64,000 nucleotides of DNA from Typha latifolia (taxonomy: Eukaryota; Streptophyta; Magnoliopsida; Poales; Typhaceae): positions 8,288,850-8,352,849 of the forward strand of contig CM034113.1 in assembly GCA_019914945.1 (NCBI GenBank). The letters are read 5' to 3'. Below, piece by piece: positions 13,180 to 27,502 of the stretch. The stretch's first letter is position 1. The number at the start of each line of letters is the position of its first letter. Made by a program: the position numbers and the translations under genes. Under the pieces are notes generated by a model. The model ran no database searches and was not told the origin of the DNA. It saw only the letters and a program-made list of their open reading frames with translations.

Positions 13180-15148
13180 TTTTGTTGTACTTATGATTGA
13201 TTATGCTAATGAATTAGTAACTCCTATTTATAAGATCTTTCATGTTTTCCTCTTTTCCATACCTTCTGTTTTCCTAGCCTATGGCACGATGATACTGGTT
13301 TGGCCAAAAATATCAAAGCCTAAGAGGAGCTCTCAACCCTCTCCATCATTTCTCCTCTATCCTCTCAAAATTAATAAAAACCTTATTTTAGTTATTTGAA
13401 ATTGGATTTACGGACAATTATTTGTCTGGCGACTCCTAGTCTTAGATTCTATTTGTTTGTCATTTTGTTGATCAATGATTATCGTATTTTAAGATGCAGA
13501 GAACATGAATCTTTTCATAATGTTCTTAATATATTTGACTTGACCTAAAATACTTGATTAAATTTAATTAATAAATCTACGGTAGGATGTGTTTTATAAA
13601 TATTTGATACAACGAAACATGTCATTTACAAATATTAAAAATACAAAGTATAAACCCCAAATACGTGAAACAATAGGGCGGTAAGTTAAAAGAGAAAAAA
13701 AAAAACTGAAGGATAACAAATGATTACTTTTGATTGTCGGTATGCACATATTGAAGGATAACTGCAACAACGATATCAATAAAAAGAGAAAAAAAAAAAA
13801 GAATAGTTCTAACCGAACAAAAATCTTAGCGTTGAACCAAGTTAAATATTTTTTTTTCCTCACAAGAAGTTACATTTATCAAAATAGAAAAGAATCACCT
13901 GATAGTAGAGATGCTATAGTTAAAGTAAAAAGGGAAGCAAAACCCTGTCATCAAACTACAACCCTACAAAATTAGTGACGAGAGGATTTGCATGTAGCTA
14001 ATATTAGATGTCACTGCTTCCTCCTCTAAAGCCACCTTCGCATCAGACCGAAAGATTATAGCAAAGCACTTCCACCAAATATAGATTTCAGAGTTCCAAC
14101 CGATGCAAGTGTAAAACTGCTTCAAATTCCACTCACAAGCAATAATCTGCCTAATCTGAAACTCTATCGAAAAATAATAGCCTGCCCTGAAGTATCGGAT
14201 GAGCATCACACAGAGCCTGCAAAAAAATGTCTGTCAAAAAGTAAGGCCTAGAAACTAATATTATTAGCAGAAAAGAAAACTACAGAGCATACATATCAGA
14301 ATCATGAATTTACCTGTTTAATCAGCTTTAATGTTCATCTATAGTTATATATAACAAGAATTGATATTTGGGAGCCATATCCAACAGAGTACACTAATTG
14401 CATCCATGTCTCTCACTAATTGCACACTATGAAAGAAAATCTATATAATAAACAACTCATGCTGCAAATTTAAGGCTCTTGTGGCATCACTCTCTTTTCT
14501 TGTTCCTCCAATTAGTTTTCAGGAAGAGAAATATGATGCACACAGCAACATAATTCTGCTTCATCACTTCTAAATTTTAAAACTATTGCAATTGATTTTT
14601 TTTTTCTCACTTAACTTGATTACAAGAAACTGCCGTCTATGCATAAATCTGCCTAGATTCTAAGCAAAGTCTTTCATTCGAGAAATCCGTCTCTCCAAGT
14701 TCTCCTCCTCCAGCCAAACTCCATATTTCCCTTCAACCTCTAGATCTATATATCCTTCCCTTCGAAGGCTCTCCACTGTAGCCACCATGCCAACATTTAT
14801 AACAAAAATTTGTGCTCTCATACTCTTATGCTGCAACATTTGGCCTCTTGGTTTTCACAATGAGCATTAATAGTCTAACAATCTTGTGTAGCCTTACATA
14901 CCATCATGGTATCACTACTGGGAGTAAATTTAAACATGAGCATAAGAAATTAAAAGAAGCAGACCTTAGATCTCTAGCTGATAAAAAAGACATTGGGAAT
15001 CAAGATGCAAATAAGAGGGGCAAATGACTTGTTTCTTTTCTTCTCCCTTCCAATAAAAGTTAAAAACAGCTTCAGAGGAGAAGAATTAGCATTCAATAAG
15101 TAAGTGTATTGACTGAAGTACCTGATAGGCCTATCTTTAGTGGCTAAT
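13180..15148. other. Convergent spacer between the transporter and RRP45
   Basis: This should hold the two facing 3' UTRs. It is AT-rich, with poly-A/T runs at about 13690-13860 and 14590-14610. Open stretches of 71-89 codons on both strands lack family features, codon bias or splice-supported extension. I see no gene, RNA gene or complete mobile element. Confidence 0.55.
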
Positions 15149-18100
15149 CTAGCTGATATCCCTTGTCACTTTACTTTTCTTCCGATTTTTTGGCTTCACA
15201 GCATCTCTCAAACTCTTTGGAGGGCTAGCATGTCTCATATCTGAAGTTTCAACTAAACCAGAACTTGCCATACTTGTGGGTTCGCAATTTAAAATGCTTG
15301 GCGGCTGTATAGGTCTCTCTTCATTTTGTTCCTTTTTTGTGGTGACTGGTCCTGCATGTTGCACGATAAAACTTACTGAAATGAAAACTCCATGGAAGAC
15401 GAAAACAGCAAAAATTCATCTTTGATTATTTTTAAAGCTGTAATAAGCAAGGTAACCCTAAACTCAGCACCTAAAAGGTCATTCCTGGTGAGAACTGATG
15501 AAATGACCTAGCAAAACTTAGAACTAAAGGAACATAGATTGGTTGTTAACATATCCTATGAACTACTTCCTGAACATGAGTTGTATACTGCGTTAAATCC
15601 AAATAACGGTACCAGCAACTAAAGAAAACCATTCGGCAATTTGTCTGCAGGAAGAACTTCTACATGGCACACCGCTAGATTTGCTTCGACATAGGAAAGT
15701 AGGAAACATTCCAGACAGATGTCCTCATAGAAGTCCATTCAATATAAATGAGGTTAGTGTATTACTCAAGCATTGTGACACTGGAAACTTAAGACTTCTA
15801 GTTGTAAACTCGATTCAACTACTCTACCGTTGAATCCTCACAATAATAGAATCTTTTACATGACATAGGGTCTCTCCAGAAGAGGTAGACACATTGAAAC
15901 TGCCTAATTAAGGATATGTTTTCAGAATTCTTCCAAAGCTACTTACCTGCTAATAAGTATGTGGTCCTTATTTCTACTTAATAAAATGAGAAAGAAAAAA
16001 GAAAACAGCTTTCAAAATAGCCTGCCAACTACTGGTGGTTCCAGTTAACCATGTGAAACCCCATCATCAACAGTTCCAACTACTGGTTCTTGTGGCAGTT
16101 ACAAGAAAACATCCACTGAATTCATCAAGGAATTATTTTGTTGACTAGGCCTTTTATAATCAATATATACGGTATGTAAGATGTAAGTCTATCTTATTTC
16201 CCCTTCACTTGTCTAAAGTAGACAGCTTTTGATAGCCAAACTGCCTTGTGTAAAACCAAAATGAATTTAGACAAAAAGAAACTCTCCTGAAATCCATAGT
16301 ATTATTCACAAGTTTGATTTAGCCAATCCATGTATCTTCTTTGTGCATTCAGAGCAATATGAAGAACCCTTGTTTATATACCATTACATCCTAGTTGATA
16401 AAATGATATTGCCCCACCCTTTGCTTGCCAATACATCATGAAGTAGGAGATTCATGTCATATACAGGCAATCTAGCAGTAGCATTGATTCCATGCCGGTA
16501 TATTTCTCAGTTTCTGAAAAAAATGTCAAGCTATCTAATGCAACCCTACTCTAACAACGTCGTATTAGTCATGGTATAAATAGGGAATACAGGAGAGGAC
16601 ATTTCAAGAAAAATATCTGGATTGGCTAACATAATTCACAAGAATATCAAACCAAGTTGTGATTAAATTTTGCTCCTTCAAAGGCGAAAGATTCTTTTCT
16701 AATTCAACTTTACACATAAACCCATGTCTTGACTGAGCTCACTTTAATAGTTTCAGCTAACACAAAGAAATGTTGGAGCAATAATTACCAGGTGAAGACT
16801 GAGAACTTCTGATAAAGTCCACAGAGACTCCTTTTGAATATGGATCCCTACAGTGAAAAAGATGATAAATCCAAGTCAACATACATGATGACAATCAAAA
16901 CTGACAGCATATGTATATACATATATACAAATATATAATATTATTATCACAAATAAAGTGCAGGAATCCAGTGAAGTACCAATTGGAAGTACCACCAACA
17001 AAGGAACTCATGCTCTTGTTTTCTTCAATTGAGGAAGAACTAGTTTCTGTCCTTTGATGATCTTCAGTAGTGCAGCTTCTCTCCATTCTCTCTTCCAATA
17101 TCTGTGTTTGATCTCTTGTCAATGTGTCATCTTTGCTCTCCTTCATGACTACTTCTGGTACACTGACCTTGTGTGCCACTACTGATGTGTGACGCTTAAC
17201 TTTCAACAATGCTCTTTCAGTGTTGTATGAGTCTACCTGCAGAGATGATGGAGGAGGATACTTAGGAAAGGAAGATGCTACCTCAAGTTAAGTAACAGAG
17301 TCATCTCATTTCATATTTCATATAAACAAGTTGTGATGGCATGCGTCAGCATACTCTTGAATATCGGAGTAAGTTATATTATAGCAAGCTATTAGAAGAT
17401 TCCGAGAATTTCATATGATGGTCTTGATATCTAAATATTGCAAGAACGCATGCCTAAACTAGCTCATAAAATGAGCATATTGAAAGTTGACGCCACCTGT
17501 GCAAAACAGAGCCCAGTGTAGCTATAATACCTATATATAGTTTATGTCAGAAGAAAAGGCAAACTGAAGTGAAAGGACTAGTGCTTTTAAATTTTAATAT
17601 ACTCACTGCAGTCCTAATTTTGCTTGTTATATCAGTAGCTTTCACAGAGGCAATCCGCAGACATTGCATGATAACACTTGACAAAACGCCCTCTTCTCCA
17701 GCCTTTTGAATGGCACAAACATCACCATTTGAGTTCATTGTAGCAGTCATCTTTCCACACATAGCAGCCTCTTCCTTGAAAGTTGGATCAATAACCTAAA
17801 GAATATTACTTCAGGTCAATAGCAGGCAAAGACAAAATACAAAATTGGCATAACAAAGTTTGCATGGAGAAAGGCGAAGAAGTACCAATAAGATCAATTC
17901 TCATCATACCATGTAACTACCTTCACCAAAGAATGCGAAAGTTACTGCCACAGGAAGGTGATGGATAGTCAGTGGGAGTGGTTCTTTAACCTGCAAAGAA
18001 CACAAGAAGCAGATGACTAGGAGATTAGAGGTGGAAAACAGACTGAATTAACAAAGACAAGCATTGCGATATGAATGCCGCTAAATAACATTCATTCAGA

Positions 18101-19563
18101 ATAAGTCCTGCTAAATACAATGACTTTGTTAACAAGAAATGGAAGTTGATATGAAAAAATTAAGATCATTTTATACCAAGGAAAAGCAAGGTGGAATAAG
18201 AAAGATCTTATAATCATATTTATGAATAGCCAAGAAATGAAAGCAAGATATGTAATAATAAAAGTGGGAACCAACCTCAGGATCATGTACGATGACTTCT
18301 TGACTGTTTTCTCCTCCCACGGTACATTCAGGCCTTTGAAAAGTTAACAGAGCTGCCAAAGCAGCGATATTAGCAGCATCAATGAGGTTCCTGATTCATA
18401 AGAAATAGCATGTAGGTAATTTCAGAAATTAGATATTTTTAAAATAAGTATCTTTAAGAAATCATGAAAGCACTCTCACATACCCTCCATTATCCAGAAT
18501 ATGAAGGTCCAGGCGGATGGCCCACACTGATTTCCCAGCAACAACACATAAGGATTCCATATCTACAGCTCTGCTTTCCCTGTGATGTGAGCTTCCATTT
18601 CATTAGGGAATTATTCATAAAGTGCACGTTAAATGGCACCAACAACGCATGTACTTGAAATCACTCTTATTATTTCATAATTGCAACATATAATTCCTAG
18701 TAATTGTAACTAGAAAACTAGAGAAGCAGACCTGAGACCACGGTCTATGACACGACCTACTTCTATCGCAGATTCTCCGGGACGCCCTGCCTCAAAAGAA
18801 GGATCAGCCATGGGAGAGAACTCAATATAAATAGAAAGTGTCCCTTCATTTGGCCTGTCTCGATAAGGTTGCACTAGTTGAGCAGTCACATAGCCCATCA
18901 CATGAGTCTCACCAAGTTGCACTTCTGATGATCCATCCTCTCTGCAAATGAGAAAAAACCCAGTAACAACATGGATTTTGTTCATGATAAACATGTATAA
19001 AAAATAAAGGCCAATGGACAGGATGTAAGATGTAGAATGCTTCATTGACAAGCAAAGCTGGAATTTCCCTTTCGATTTTAGCAGATTCCAAGAAACCAGG
19101 TACAAAATGACTTCAAAACATTGAAGTTTTATTTATCATAATCACCCACGAACACCAATAATAACATATGGAAGTCCAACAGGCCACACTAAATCATATA
19201 CAGCTCCTCATGATCTTTCGGAATTAGCTACTCAAATGTAGAAAGTCTCATTTCCGTTTCATCACTTACAAAAAAAGAAGTTATTATGCTCACTAACTTA
19301 ACTGAACCAAAACATATAGTGCGCGCAACCACGTAAACTTCTTTACTTCCCAAACCAACTCAACTTCGATTCTGAAGACGCAGTATACCGATTAAAGAAT
19401 GGAATTCCAGAGGAGAGAAAAATTCTTGCCTGCCGAACTTGATGGTGAGACGCCGGAAATCGAACGGCCGTCGACCGTCCACTCGGAGATCCGCGAGGAT
19501 AGCTTCCTCGATGAACTTCTTCTCATTCACCGACATCCGCCATGAGCTCGATCTGTGCTCCAT
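15149..19563 (-). CDS. RRP45: Exosome complex subunit RRP45 (CER7 homologue; 9 exons, 447 aa)
   Basis: Exons in transcript order: 19563-19430, 18941-18732, 18579-18484, 18390-18276, 17990-17910, 17795-17607, 17236-16980, 16847-16789, 15351-15149. RRP45 is one of the six RNase PH-like subunits of the RNA exosome core ring in nucleus and cytosol. Plant RRP45B/CER7 also controls wax synthesis through mRNA decay. Seen here are the RNase PH N-domain (about 20-160) with LRVDGRRPFDFR, GSSEVQLGETHV, EFSPMADPSFE, ESRAVDMESLC and LDLHILDNGGN, then the second domain (about 170-275) with HHLPVAVTFAFF and MNSNGDVCAIQK. A poorly conserved acidic/Ser linker leads to a C-terminal SNWDPYS segment and the basic tail SLRDAVKPKNRKKSK. 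That tail matches the Arabidopsis protein and supports the stop at 15149. Length fits the plant family (about 440 aa). Intron 1 uses a GC donor. The first ATG gives the conserved N-terminus. Confidence 0.93.
18942..19429 (-). other. GC-AG intron (intron 1 of RRP45)
   Basis: On the minus strand exon 1 ends TTCGGCAG and the intron starts GCAAGA. The acceptor is TTTGCAG. Joining AG|A restores Phe-Gly-Arg-Glu-Asp-Gly-Ser-Ser, the conserved start of the RNase PH core. No GT dinucleotide lies within roughly 25 bases downstream of the junction, so a GT donor is not an option. The AG|GCAAG context is the classic strong form of a GC donor. Confidence 0.88.
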
Positions 19564-22458
19564 TTCTGAATAGAGCAGAGCAAGAATACTAGGGTTCAGA
19601 ACGAAAGCTGGAGCCCGGACTTCGGTCTAGGATTTTGAGACAGAGACAACAGAAGAGAAGGGAGGAGGGTTGGCAAGGTGGAAGGCGGAGGCGCGGCCGA
19701 CGTGGTCAGTGGACATGGTGGTGACGTCCTAGGAGTTCGAACTGGGAATGGAGATGGAGAGAGGTTTGAGACCGAGGAAGAAGAAGACTAGTCGTAAGTA
19801 GTACGAAGGAGATGGCAGTCGAGTCGATATATCCACCTTTTGTTCCAAAGAAAACAAACCCTAATACTTGTTTTAAAATACTAACAGTTAGATTTGGGCT
19901 CAAAATGGAGCCCAAGGCTCAAATAGAAAAGGCCCAATTACGTGACTCAAAATTTTTGGACCGCAGGCTCAGTTTGGGGCCTAAGGCCCAAATGCAAAAG
20001 CCCAATAAGCCTAACCTCTGTTTCTTGGGAAAAAATTTATCAAAAACACCCTACATTTATTTTTACTATATCATATGATATTTATCATCATTTGACCCTC
20101 TTATATTTTACTTTTAATACCTTAAAAATACCCGAGTTAACTTTAACCTAATAAGAGCCCATGGTCAATATATTAAATTTTTTTGTTAAAAAAATTAGTG
20201 CAAAATACAGCGGTCGAATAATAAACAGCTAATGATAATAAAGTCAAGACATAGGATGACTTTACTAAAATTTCCTTTTTGAACAACCCTAAAGATTGAC
20301 ATCCCTCTACCATGATAAGATGCTGTTTAACTTTCAATCATTCTATGGATTCATAGCTGCACTGTGGTGACTGTGGAATCATTAACTGGACAGTAAAAAG
20401 CTAGCCTTGCTTGAATTAAAAGTGTTGCTTTTCTTAATTCTTCTATTCTTCCTCTCTTACTTTATTTTTTCCCCCCATTGATGACTTTGTTGGAAGAACA
20501 GCTAAGGTTGTGGTTAAATTAAGAGTAATCTATATCTATGGCATGGTCCCAATTTTGCTAGGCAAGAGAGAGAGAGATCAGACAACACATCCTGTCCTAA
20601 TAATAATAGGCAATGTCCTTTTCCTTGATGGGTTGGCACTCACTGAAAGCCTATTGAATTCCTCTATATCAAGTTAGCAATAGTTTGACATGATGAAATT
20701 TATGCCACCCCCTTCACTTGCCTTTCCTTTTAGTCTCTCACTTCAAAGACCTAACATTTGACATGTGTATTTATGCTAGTCTAGCTACTTATTTTTTGTG
20801 AGAGAGATATAAAATTTGATTTGAAATAAAATAAACTAAATATTTATATTTTCTTAAAAAAGTTGGAAGTGACAAATTTGTTATGCAAGCGCAAACCTAG
20901 TATAAATATTATATTAGGTCGACAAAACTAGAATAAAGAGAAGAAGACAAGAGAGAGTATTGGTAGAAAAATTCAACACCCGATCACTCCCTCGATTAGT
21001 TGTCAATTGTACAAGAATAAGTATCTCTTTAACTAGGAATTCCCGATCATCGCCGTCTTATTCAACCTACTCACATATGCAAATATAGAAGTTGAGTCTT
21101 CATAGGGATGGTGGTCCAAAGTCCAAACCCTAGCAACTAAACACTCTTCACCTGGGTTACTTACTGGAGTATGCTAAGGACAAAGGAATTGCTTGTCCTT
21201 GTGTTTCCATTTGCTTTGCTACAAGGGATCAAAAGCCAGCCAAGATTGGGCCATGAGATGGCTAAATCAATCAGAATTGTGATAGAAGCTTCAGATAGAT
21301 AAGGATACATTTGGAGTTAATGTTTAAAGGTAGGTAGGTATGGTGTTATGCTTCTTAAACAACAACTAATTATATCTCCCAACTGTAACTGCCCTCTTTA
21401 CTACCATAATCATGGGATTAACATTTAAATTTTTTTTTTAAGGATGTCATGTTGTATGGTTATGGTAAGTACTAAGTACCTCTTGGATTTCAACTACTGT
21501 GATTCCTTAAATTTCTTTCTTGTTTTAAGTTGAGGTTTTGTTGCAAATATATAATCACTCATATTTTAACTTTATTGTAACATATTATCATATTAAAATT
21601 TAGAGATAATTGCACATATATTCCTAAATGGTTGCTTATTTTTACATAGACCATCTTATTCACTTTTCGTGATACATTAACTCTCTTAATTATGGAAAAC
21701 TTTCGAAACACTTATTTTGCTAAGAATGACATGTGATTGTTACATAATCAATTTTAAGATCTATAGGAATCATGCTATGCTTATTAAGGAGGAAAAAAAA
21801 GAGTAAAATTAAGGGTAAAATGGCTATTTAAAAGATCAATGTGTATCTAAAAAAATGATAAAATGGGTGCATATAGAAACAGGAAATAGTTTAAGAGATG
21901 TTAGCATAATTATTCCAAAAATTTGCTGATCAATTCTTTAATCTTTCCACATATAAATATTTTGGTCAAAAAGATAAAGAATATAAAGAATATACTATTA
22001 CGAACTTAGTCTTTTGCTAGGCTCATATGTCATCGAAATCGGTTTCCACCAAACATTCAAAAAAGTATATTTTTTCCCCAAAAATTTTTTTTTAAAAAAA
22101 AATCATCTGTTGATGAGAGTCCCCATTGGAATTTGTGGCTTAAATTTCTTTGTAATGTAACTTAATTAACAACCAAAAAAGGGACCCTCTAATTTTAAAA
22201 CCAAGAAAAATGGGCATCTATTTTCTCATTAACTTTGTCTTCTATTATAATTTGGCAAGGTTTGTTCACACAAACACATAATAGAGATACACAGGGGTTG
22301 AAATTTGAATTGAATCAATGTGCTTTCCAACAGCCAGTCTAATCTCAGCCTACTACTACATAGAAAACAATTCAGACTCTTGTGGCGGCGGTTGATTTCT
22401 TAATCTGGGCCACATTCGTTCGTCCCCACTTCCAATCTCAAAAGCCCTTTAGCCCTGC

Positions 22459-22460
<2 letters not shown>

Positions 22461-22496
<36 letters not shown>
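22461..22496. repeat. (CTAT)n microsatellite
   Basis: About nine uninterrupted CTAT units lie in non-coding spacer. The repeat is long and pure, so it is likely polymorphic. Confidence 0.95.
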
Positions 22497-24260
22497 ATTT
22501 AGAAACCATGGCCCCTCTCAACTCTCAAGGCTTATTAGCTAGGTCATGTACTAGGCTTAATGTTAACATAATTAAATCTAACTCTGAGTGTCTTTTTTTT
22601 TTGAAGAAAAATAAACATCATAGAAAAAGATTATGTTGTCCTTGGTTATGCCTATTTTCTAAGTCTAACACATCCTATCCATCAGATATTCATGCACGCA
22701 TCTTGACTTTTTTCACTGTAATTTGTTTATTTTTTAACATATTAAATAATAAATATATGACTCGAGTCTTCTCTTACCATCCAAGGATTTCTCATGATAG
22801 TAGTAGATTCTTCTTGATACATGCACAGTTGACTCTATTGTCTATGCTGTAGGCATCCAAAGGGTCACAAGGATGCAAATTAAGGGTGGCATTCACACTT
22901 GAAAAGCATACTTATATGTATCTATATGTCTGTATACAAAAGTCTTATTCATATGAACACAAGAGAGATTTAAGTAGAGAATAATTTGGATGCATAAGTA
23001 TAAGGAAGAGGGCCAGATAAAGCTATATCTTTGACAAGGACTACTCAGACGACAAGTCGAATCCCACGTTACGGACCCACTCACTGTGTCTAAGTGTGGA
23101 ATCGAGTCAAGTGGGCAACCCTGGAAAGCTAAATCCAATGGAGCCAAATGATGTAGATAGACTATTAGGAGAGAGAAATAGAGTTTGAATTCTTACAATA
23201 GAATTTTAGAGCCTCCAAGATAATTACGTTTAGACTCTCTAAACTAGTTTACTGCCTTTGTCTTTTTAATAAAATTATAGTTTACACTCTTATATTTTTA
23301 TTATTTATAAATTGAGCCCTATAATTTAGTATAAAAAGTATCTTAATGTTAGATATGTTATATAAACTTAACCAAATATCTCTGTTAAATTAACCATACT
23401 AAAATAAAAATACCGTCAACTAAGTCATACTGACAGCATTTTAGTTATTTAAAAAATAAAATATTTCTACTTAACATAATATTCTTACTGCGTTAGTTTA
23501 AATTTAATTCAAAATATTTTTTTATACATATTCGTTAAATTATATTGCTCAATTTGTGAATACTGAAAGTATAGAATATAGTTGTATTTTCCTTAAAAAT
23601 CACGACGTTATATGCAAATTTTCTTAAATAGAACTCTCTTAAGTTTATATATAATTTACGCTATTTGAATGGTTAAATTATTTTTTATATTCATGGGACT
23701 CATTATTTGGTGATTGAATTATAGAGCCGGATAAGAAAACCCTAGTAATTCAATATATTTGACAAGCATGAGTAAAATCTGCAGGGTGACATAATCATTT
23801 TTATTTATTAAAATAATTAATATTGGGAGTTGTACTTGGTAGCACTAATTTATCTAAAACACATTATCATGATCTTCCCTTTATAATAATTAATCAAACA
23901 AGTTGATATAGGTGAGAGGCTACCAATTATTATATTGATCTAAAGATTTCTTTTTCCATTTTAACACCCTATATTATATAATTTTTTTCCCATTCAATCG
24001 TCATACAAAGCACTCTACTTGGGATATTATTATTTTCTTGAAAGTTATTCTCAAGTTTCTAAATAACCAAAATACTTTGATTAATATCAAATTAAACTGT
24101 ATCTACGATAAAACTATTAAGACTTAAGTGCTTTAAAAGTATATACAAGTAAGCTGAAATCAAATCAAACTATAATTTAGTCCAAAATTAAGAAAGAAAG
24201 AAAAAAGAATCCTTGTCTCCATGAATCACATACTACTATTGATCAAGAATTTGGTGCAAT

Positions 24261-24262
<2 letters not shown>

Positions 24263-24293
<31 letters not shown>
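24263..24293. repeat. (AG)n microsatellite
   Basis: About 15 pure AG units in spacer DNA. Confidence 0.95.
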
Positions 24294-24298
<5 letters not shown>

Positions 24299-24620
24299 TC
24301 TTTATAAAAGCACCAATTTCGGCACCTAGTGTGAATATTCTTATGAGAAGTCGGCATCATCTCCTACTGGCTCTATATATTCTTTTGCTCACTATCACAA
24401 AAAGCAATTGACAAGAACATCACAAACTCCACCAATCTCTCATGATCAATATTTTGCGTGTGTCTCAATGATGCAACCCCCAACAAAAGTTTAATAATTT
24501 GATTTAAAATCTTCCATTAGATTGGATATTATGATACCCTATCTTTTGGTACATTAAAAAACTTATCATTCTCTTTAGTTTCCTTTCCTTATTATGTCTT
24601 GTGGGTGCCAAAGCATTTTT

Positions 24621-24643
24621 CCTTTCTTTCTTTCTTTCTTTCT
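24621..24643. repeat. (CTTT)n microsatellite
   Basis: Five to six CTTT units in AT-rich spacer. Confidence 0.9.
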
Positions 24644-26079
24644 GGCCCACCAAAATATAAAAGCATTGTGTTCTATGCGCATGCATTGGAAGCCATAGTT
24701 GGAGATATTTATCTATAGAATTGACCCTCAATTTGATGGGGTCTATCTATCTCTAAACATGGCCTACTTATATTTCTTTAAATATAATAATATTATTTAG
24801 ACACTAAAATATCTACCGAGATATTATCGACGATCAGAATTGTCTACGACATTAGGGCAGAACGTAAAATACTCTGTATTTCTGAGCTCAGACGTCGGCG
24901 AAGATTTTATAATTTTTCTAACCGGATTTAAAACTTATTATTTTCCCAATAATCTATAAAAGGAGAGGAAGGAATTGAATAGCCTAAGGCCCATGCAAGC
25001 TCATGAGATACTCAAAATTAGCAAAGACATATCATTTAAGTTTGGTAGGCAAAATTTGAAGCAATTGGGTCTCTCAGGTGGACCCAGTGGCATTGAATCC
25101 AGGTGACACGACTCGAGCCATAGGGATGCGATCCTTTTCTCGATTGGGCTCGAGGCAGTATCTCACTGGGCCCCACTTCCCAGTTTGCCCTTCTCAGCTC
25201 TCATGCAAGTAAATAATAAATGAATTCCAAACATAGTAAGGGGGTGAAAAATAAATACTTTATTTTTGGGGTATTTGGTCGTCCACTGCGACAGTCAAAA
25301 GATGCGTGTTTTGTTACTAATTAATCCTCATGATTTTGCATTTCACTACTTATACTTTCGCTTTATTTTAACATTTTTTTTCTTCCTTCTATTTTAAGTG
25401 ATTTTTGTTTCTCTTAAAATTTTGAATTGATAATTTATATAATCACTCGTAACAGAGAAAGATTCAGTGCCCCTCGACCTTACTCTTGCACATTCGACAA
25501 TCACAATTATCCCTAAAATTAAATACAGAGGTATTATTCGAATATGCCCGATGATTGATATATTGATGCGCGACAATTAAACTCATTAAATGACTCATAT
25601 TCGATTTGGAATCAAATATAGGAGCTATAAGATTGGGGCAATTATAAGATAAAGATAGCTGGATACATACGATTGGTAAGTTAAATGACTCTATTTACAC
25701 CCAATATTAAATATAGAAGTCTAAGAATAAAAACAATCAGTGGTGGGATACCTAAGCAATTGGATTTTCTCTCTCTCAAACCAAAACAAAGTATTAGACT
25801 AATAATATATTTAAATAATTAGATTTGAAGTAAGCCATAGTGAGATATTTTACAGTAAATCTAAAATATGGGCAGTGATTGACAAAAAAAAAATATAATA
25901 ATAAAATCCTAATCATTAACACACTAATTTTGGGAGGGCCCCACCTCACACCTCGGATCGCACGTTACCTTTCTACCAACTTACCTCCGGTTAAATTTAA
26001 AAAGAAAAAAAATATATATATATAATTAACCCAAGACCCTTTCACCATGGGCTATAAGGTAATAAATAAATAAATAACT

Positions 26080-26560
26080 CAAAAACTTCTTACTAGCCTC
26101 CTATCGGGCCGTACCATCCAACTTTTCTCCCCGGCTCTGAGGGAATCCGAAATAGTCCCGCCGAGGCCGTTCCAATTGGATCGCAGCCCGCGGACCCCAC
26201 ATGCGCGCCCAACGAAACTCGGACACGTCGCGAGGACGATAATGATAATGATAATTGGACGATCGCCACACGTCTGCGCTTGCTCGCTTCGTTTTTCACC
26301 GAAGTGAAAACAAAAATTTATAATATTGGGGGGTGGAAAAAGGGAAATCTCACACCCACACGCGGGAGTACGTGACGGCACGTACGGGCCAAATCAAACT
26401 CCTACTGCTACTACTACTACTACTCGTACGACTGCCACCTCATTTTGTTTTTACACTTTACACCCCCTCCCAAGGACTTTTTACATTTTCACCCCTTGTT
26501 GTCAGAAATCAGAATCCGCCCCTCGTGTTCTGGGAAAGGCCCTGATGCTTGCTGCTTTCA
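26080..26560. other. GC-rich island without a recognisable gene
   Basis: About 480 bp stand out from the AT-rich surroundings, with many CpG dinucleotides (GCGCGCCC, GTCGCGAGGACG, CACGTACGGGCC). Short imperfect repeats occur: GATAAT three times near 26239, and CTACTA units near 26407. Frames are open on both strands for 60-100 codons, but none shows family features. It may be a promoter of an unannotated or non-coding transcript, a gene relic, or a GC-rich transposon fragment. Confidence 0.4.
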
Positions 26561-27467
26561 TCTCGGTCAGTATTGGCTTTGGCCCGAGGAGAAAAAAAAA
26601 AAGTGAATATTGTGAAACATTCAAATAGCAATCAGATAAAAGGACTGTACTTAACTTTTTATCAGAAAGAAATTTAGAATTTAGTGCCTAAACAATAGAA
26701 TATATCTATATATATCCTTCTTAAGGTAAATGACAAGTACACCCTTGGGATATCGATATTAGATTTAGAACAAATTATTTTTTACTATCCTATAATTTTA
26801 TGAATTTACGTATTTACTTCTAGAGCCCCCCTCCCGGCCCCCATAATTTAGACTTTTTTTTTTCCGTGAATGATTATCTTTACGGAAAAAAATAGAAACA
26901 TATAATTTACTTCTGATATTATAATTGGGTGAAAATTGAATTATTCTAAATTGTCGACGAGATAAATTATAAGATTTTATTTTAAAGGGTTGAAAGATGT
27001 TGTAAGAAACTAGTGAGAGGTGAATTTTTTTCTTCAAATAATAGATTTTTTACTTAATTCCCACTAACAAGTTTTAAAAAATTATAATTGCCACTAAATC
27101 TTACTTTTTTTTCATACTTTGTAAGGAAATAGGTAGTTTGTGACGAATATACCTAACAAATTCTTAATATGACTCAAATAACATTCTTTCTTAAAATTTA
27201 GTGTAAAATATTTATCAAAAGAAGTTAATTTTACTTGTGGTATGGGATGAAAAATCGAACAACTTTTGAGTTATTTATACAAAGGTAAAACAGTTTTTTT
27301 ATGAATGTAAAGTCAATTTAATTCGTTAGTTAGATTTATCTAACATAATGATATTATAAAGTAGAATAATAATTGAAATATTTTGAATTTTTCTAAGATA
27401 ATAATGTAAAGATCCAAAAAAAAAAAAACATAAACACACAGAAGGATATATTTGTCTATTGGTCATG

Positions 27468-27468
<1 letters not shown>

Positions 27469-27498
<30 letters not shown>
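27469..27498. repeat. (TA)n microsatellite
   Basis: Fifteen pure TA units upstream of the TCP gene. Confidence 0.95.

Positions 27499-27502
<4 letters not shown>

Noticed and set aside
13964..14209. 81-codon minus-strand frame downstream of RRP45
   Set aside because: RRP45 already has a convincing end (the basic tail and stop at 15149) matching the family. This frame shows no recognisable motif and is probably chance or 3' sequence.
14812..15027. 71-codon plus-strand frame in the convergent spacer
   Set aside because: There are no features beyond one hydrophobic stretch, no promoter and no splice partners.
22382..22852. 156-codon open frame on the plus strand
   Set aside because: It runs through the CTAT microsatellite (giving a repeated SIYL peptide) and then AT-rich DNA with stray hydrophobic codons. 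There is no family resemblance, no splice-supported extension and no codon bias.
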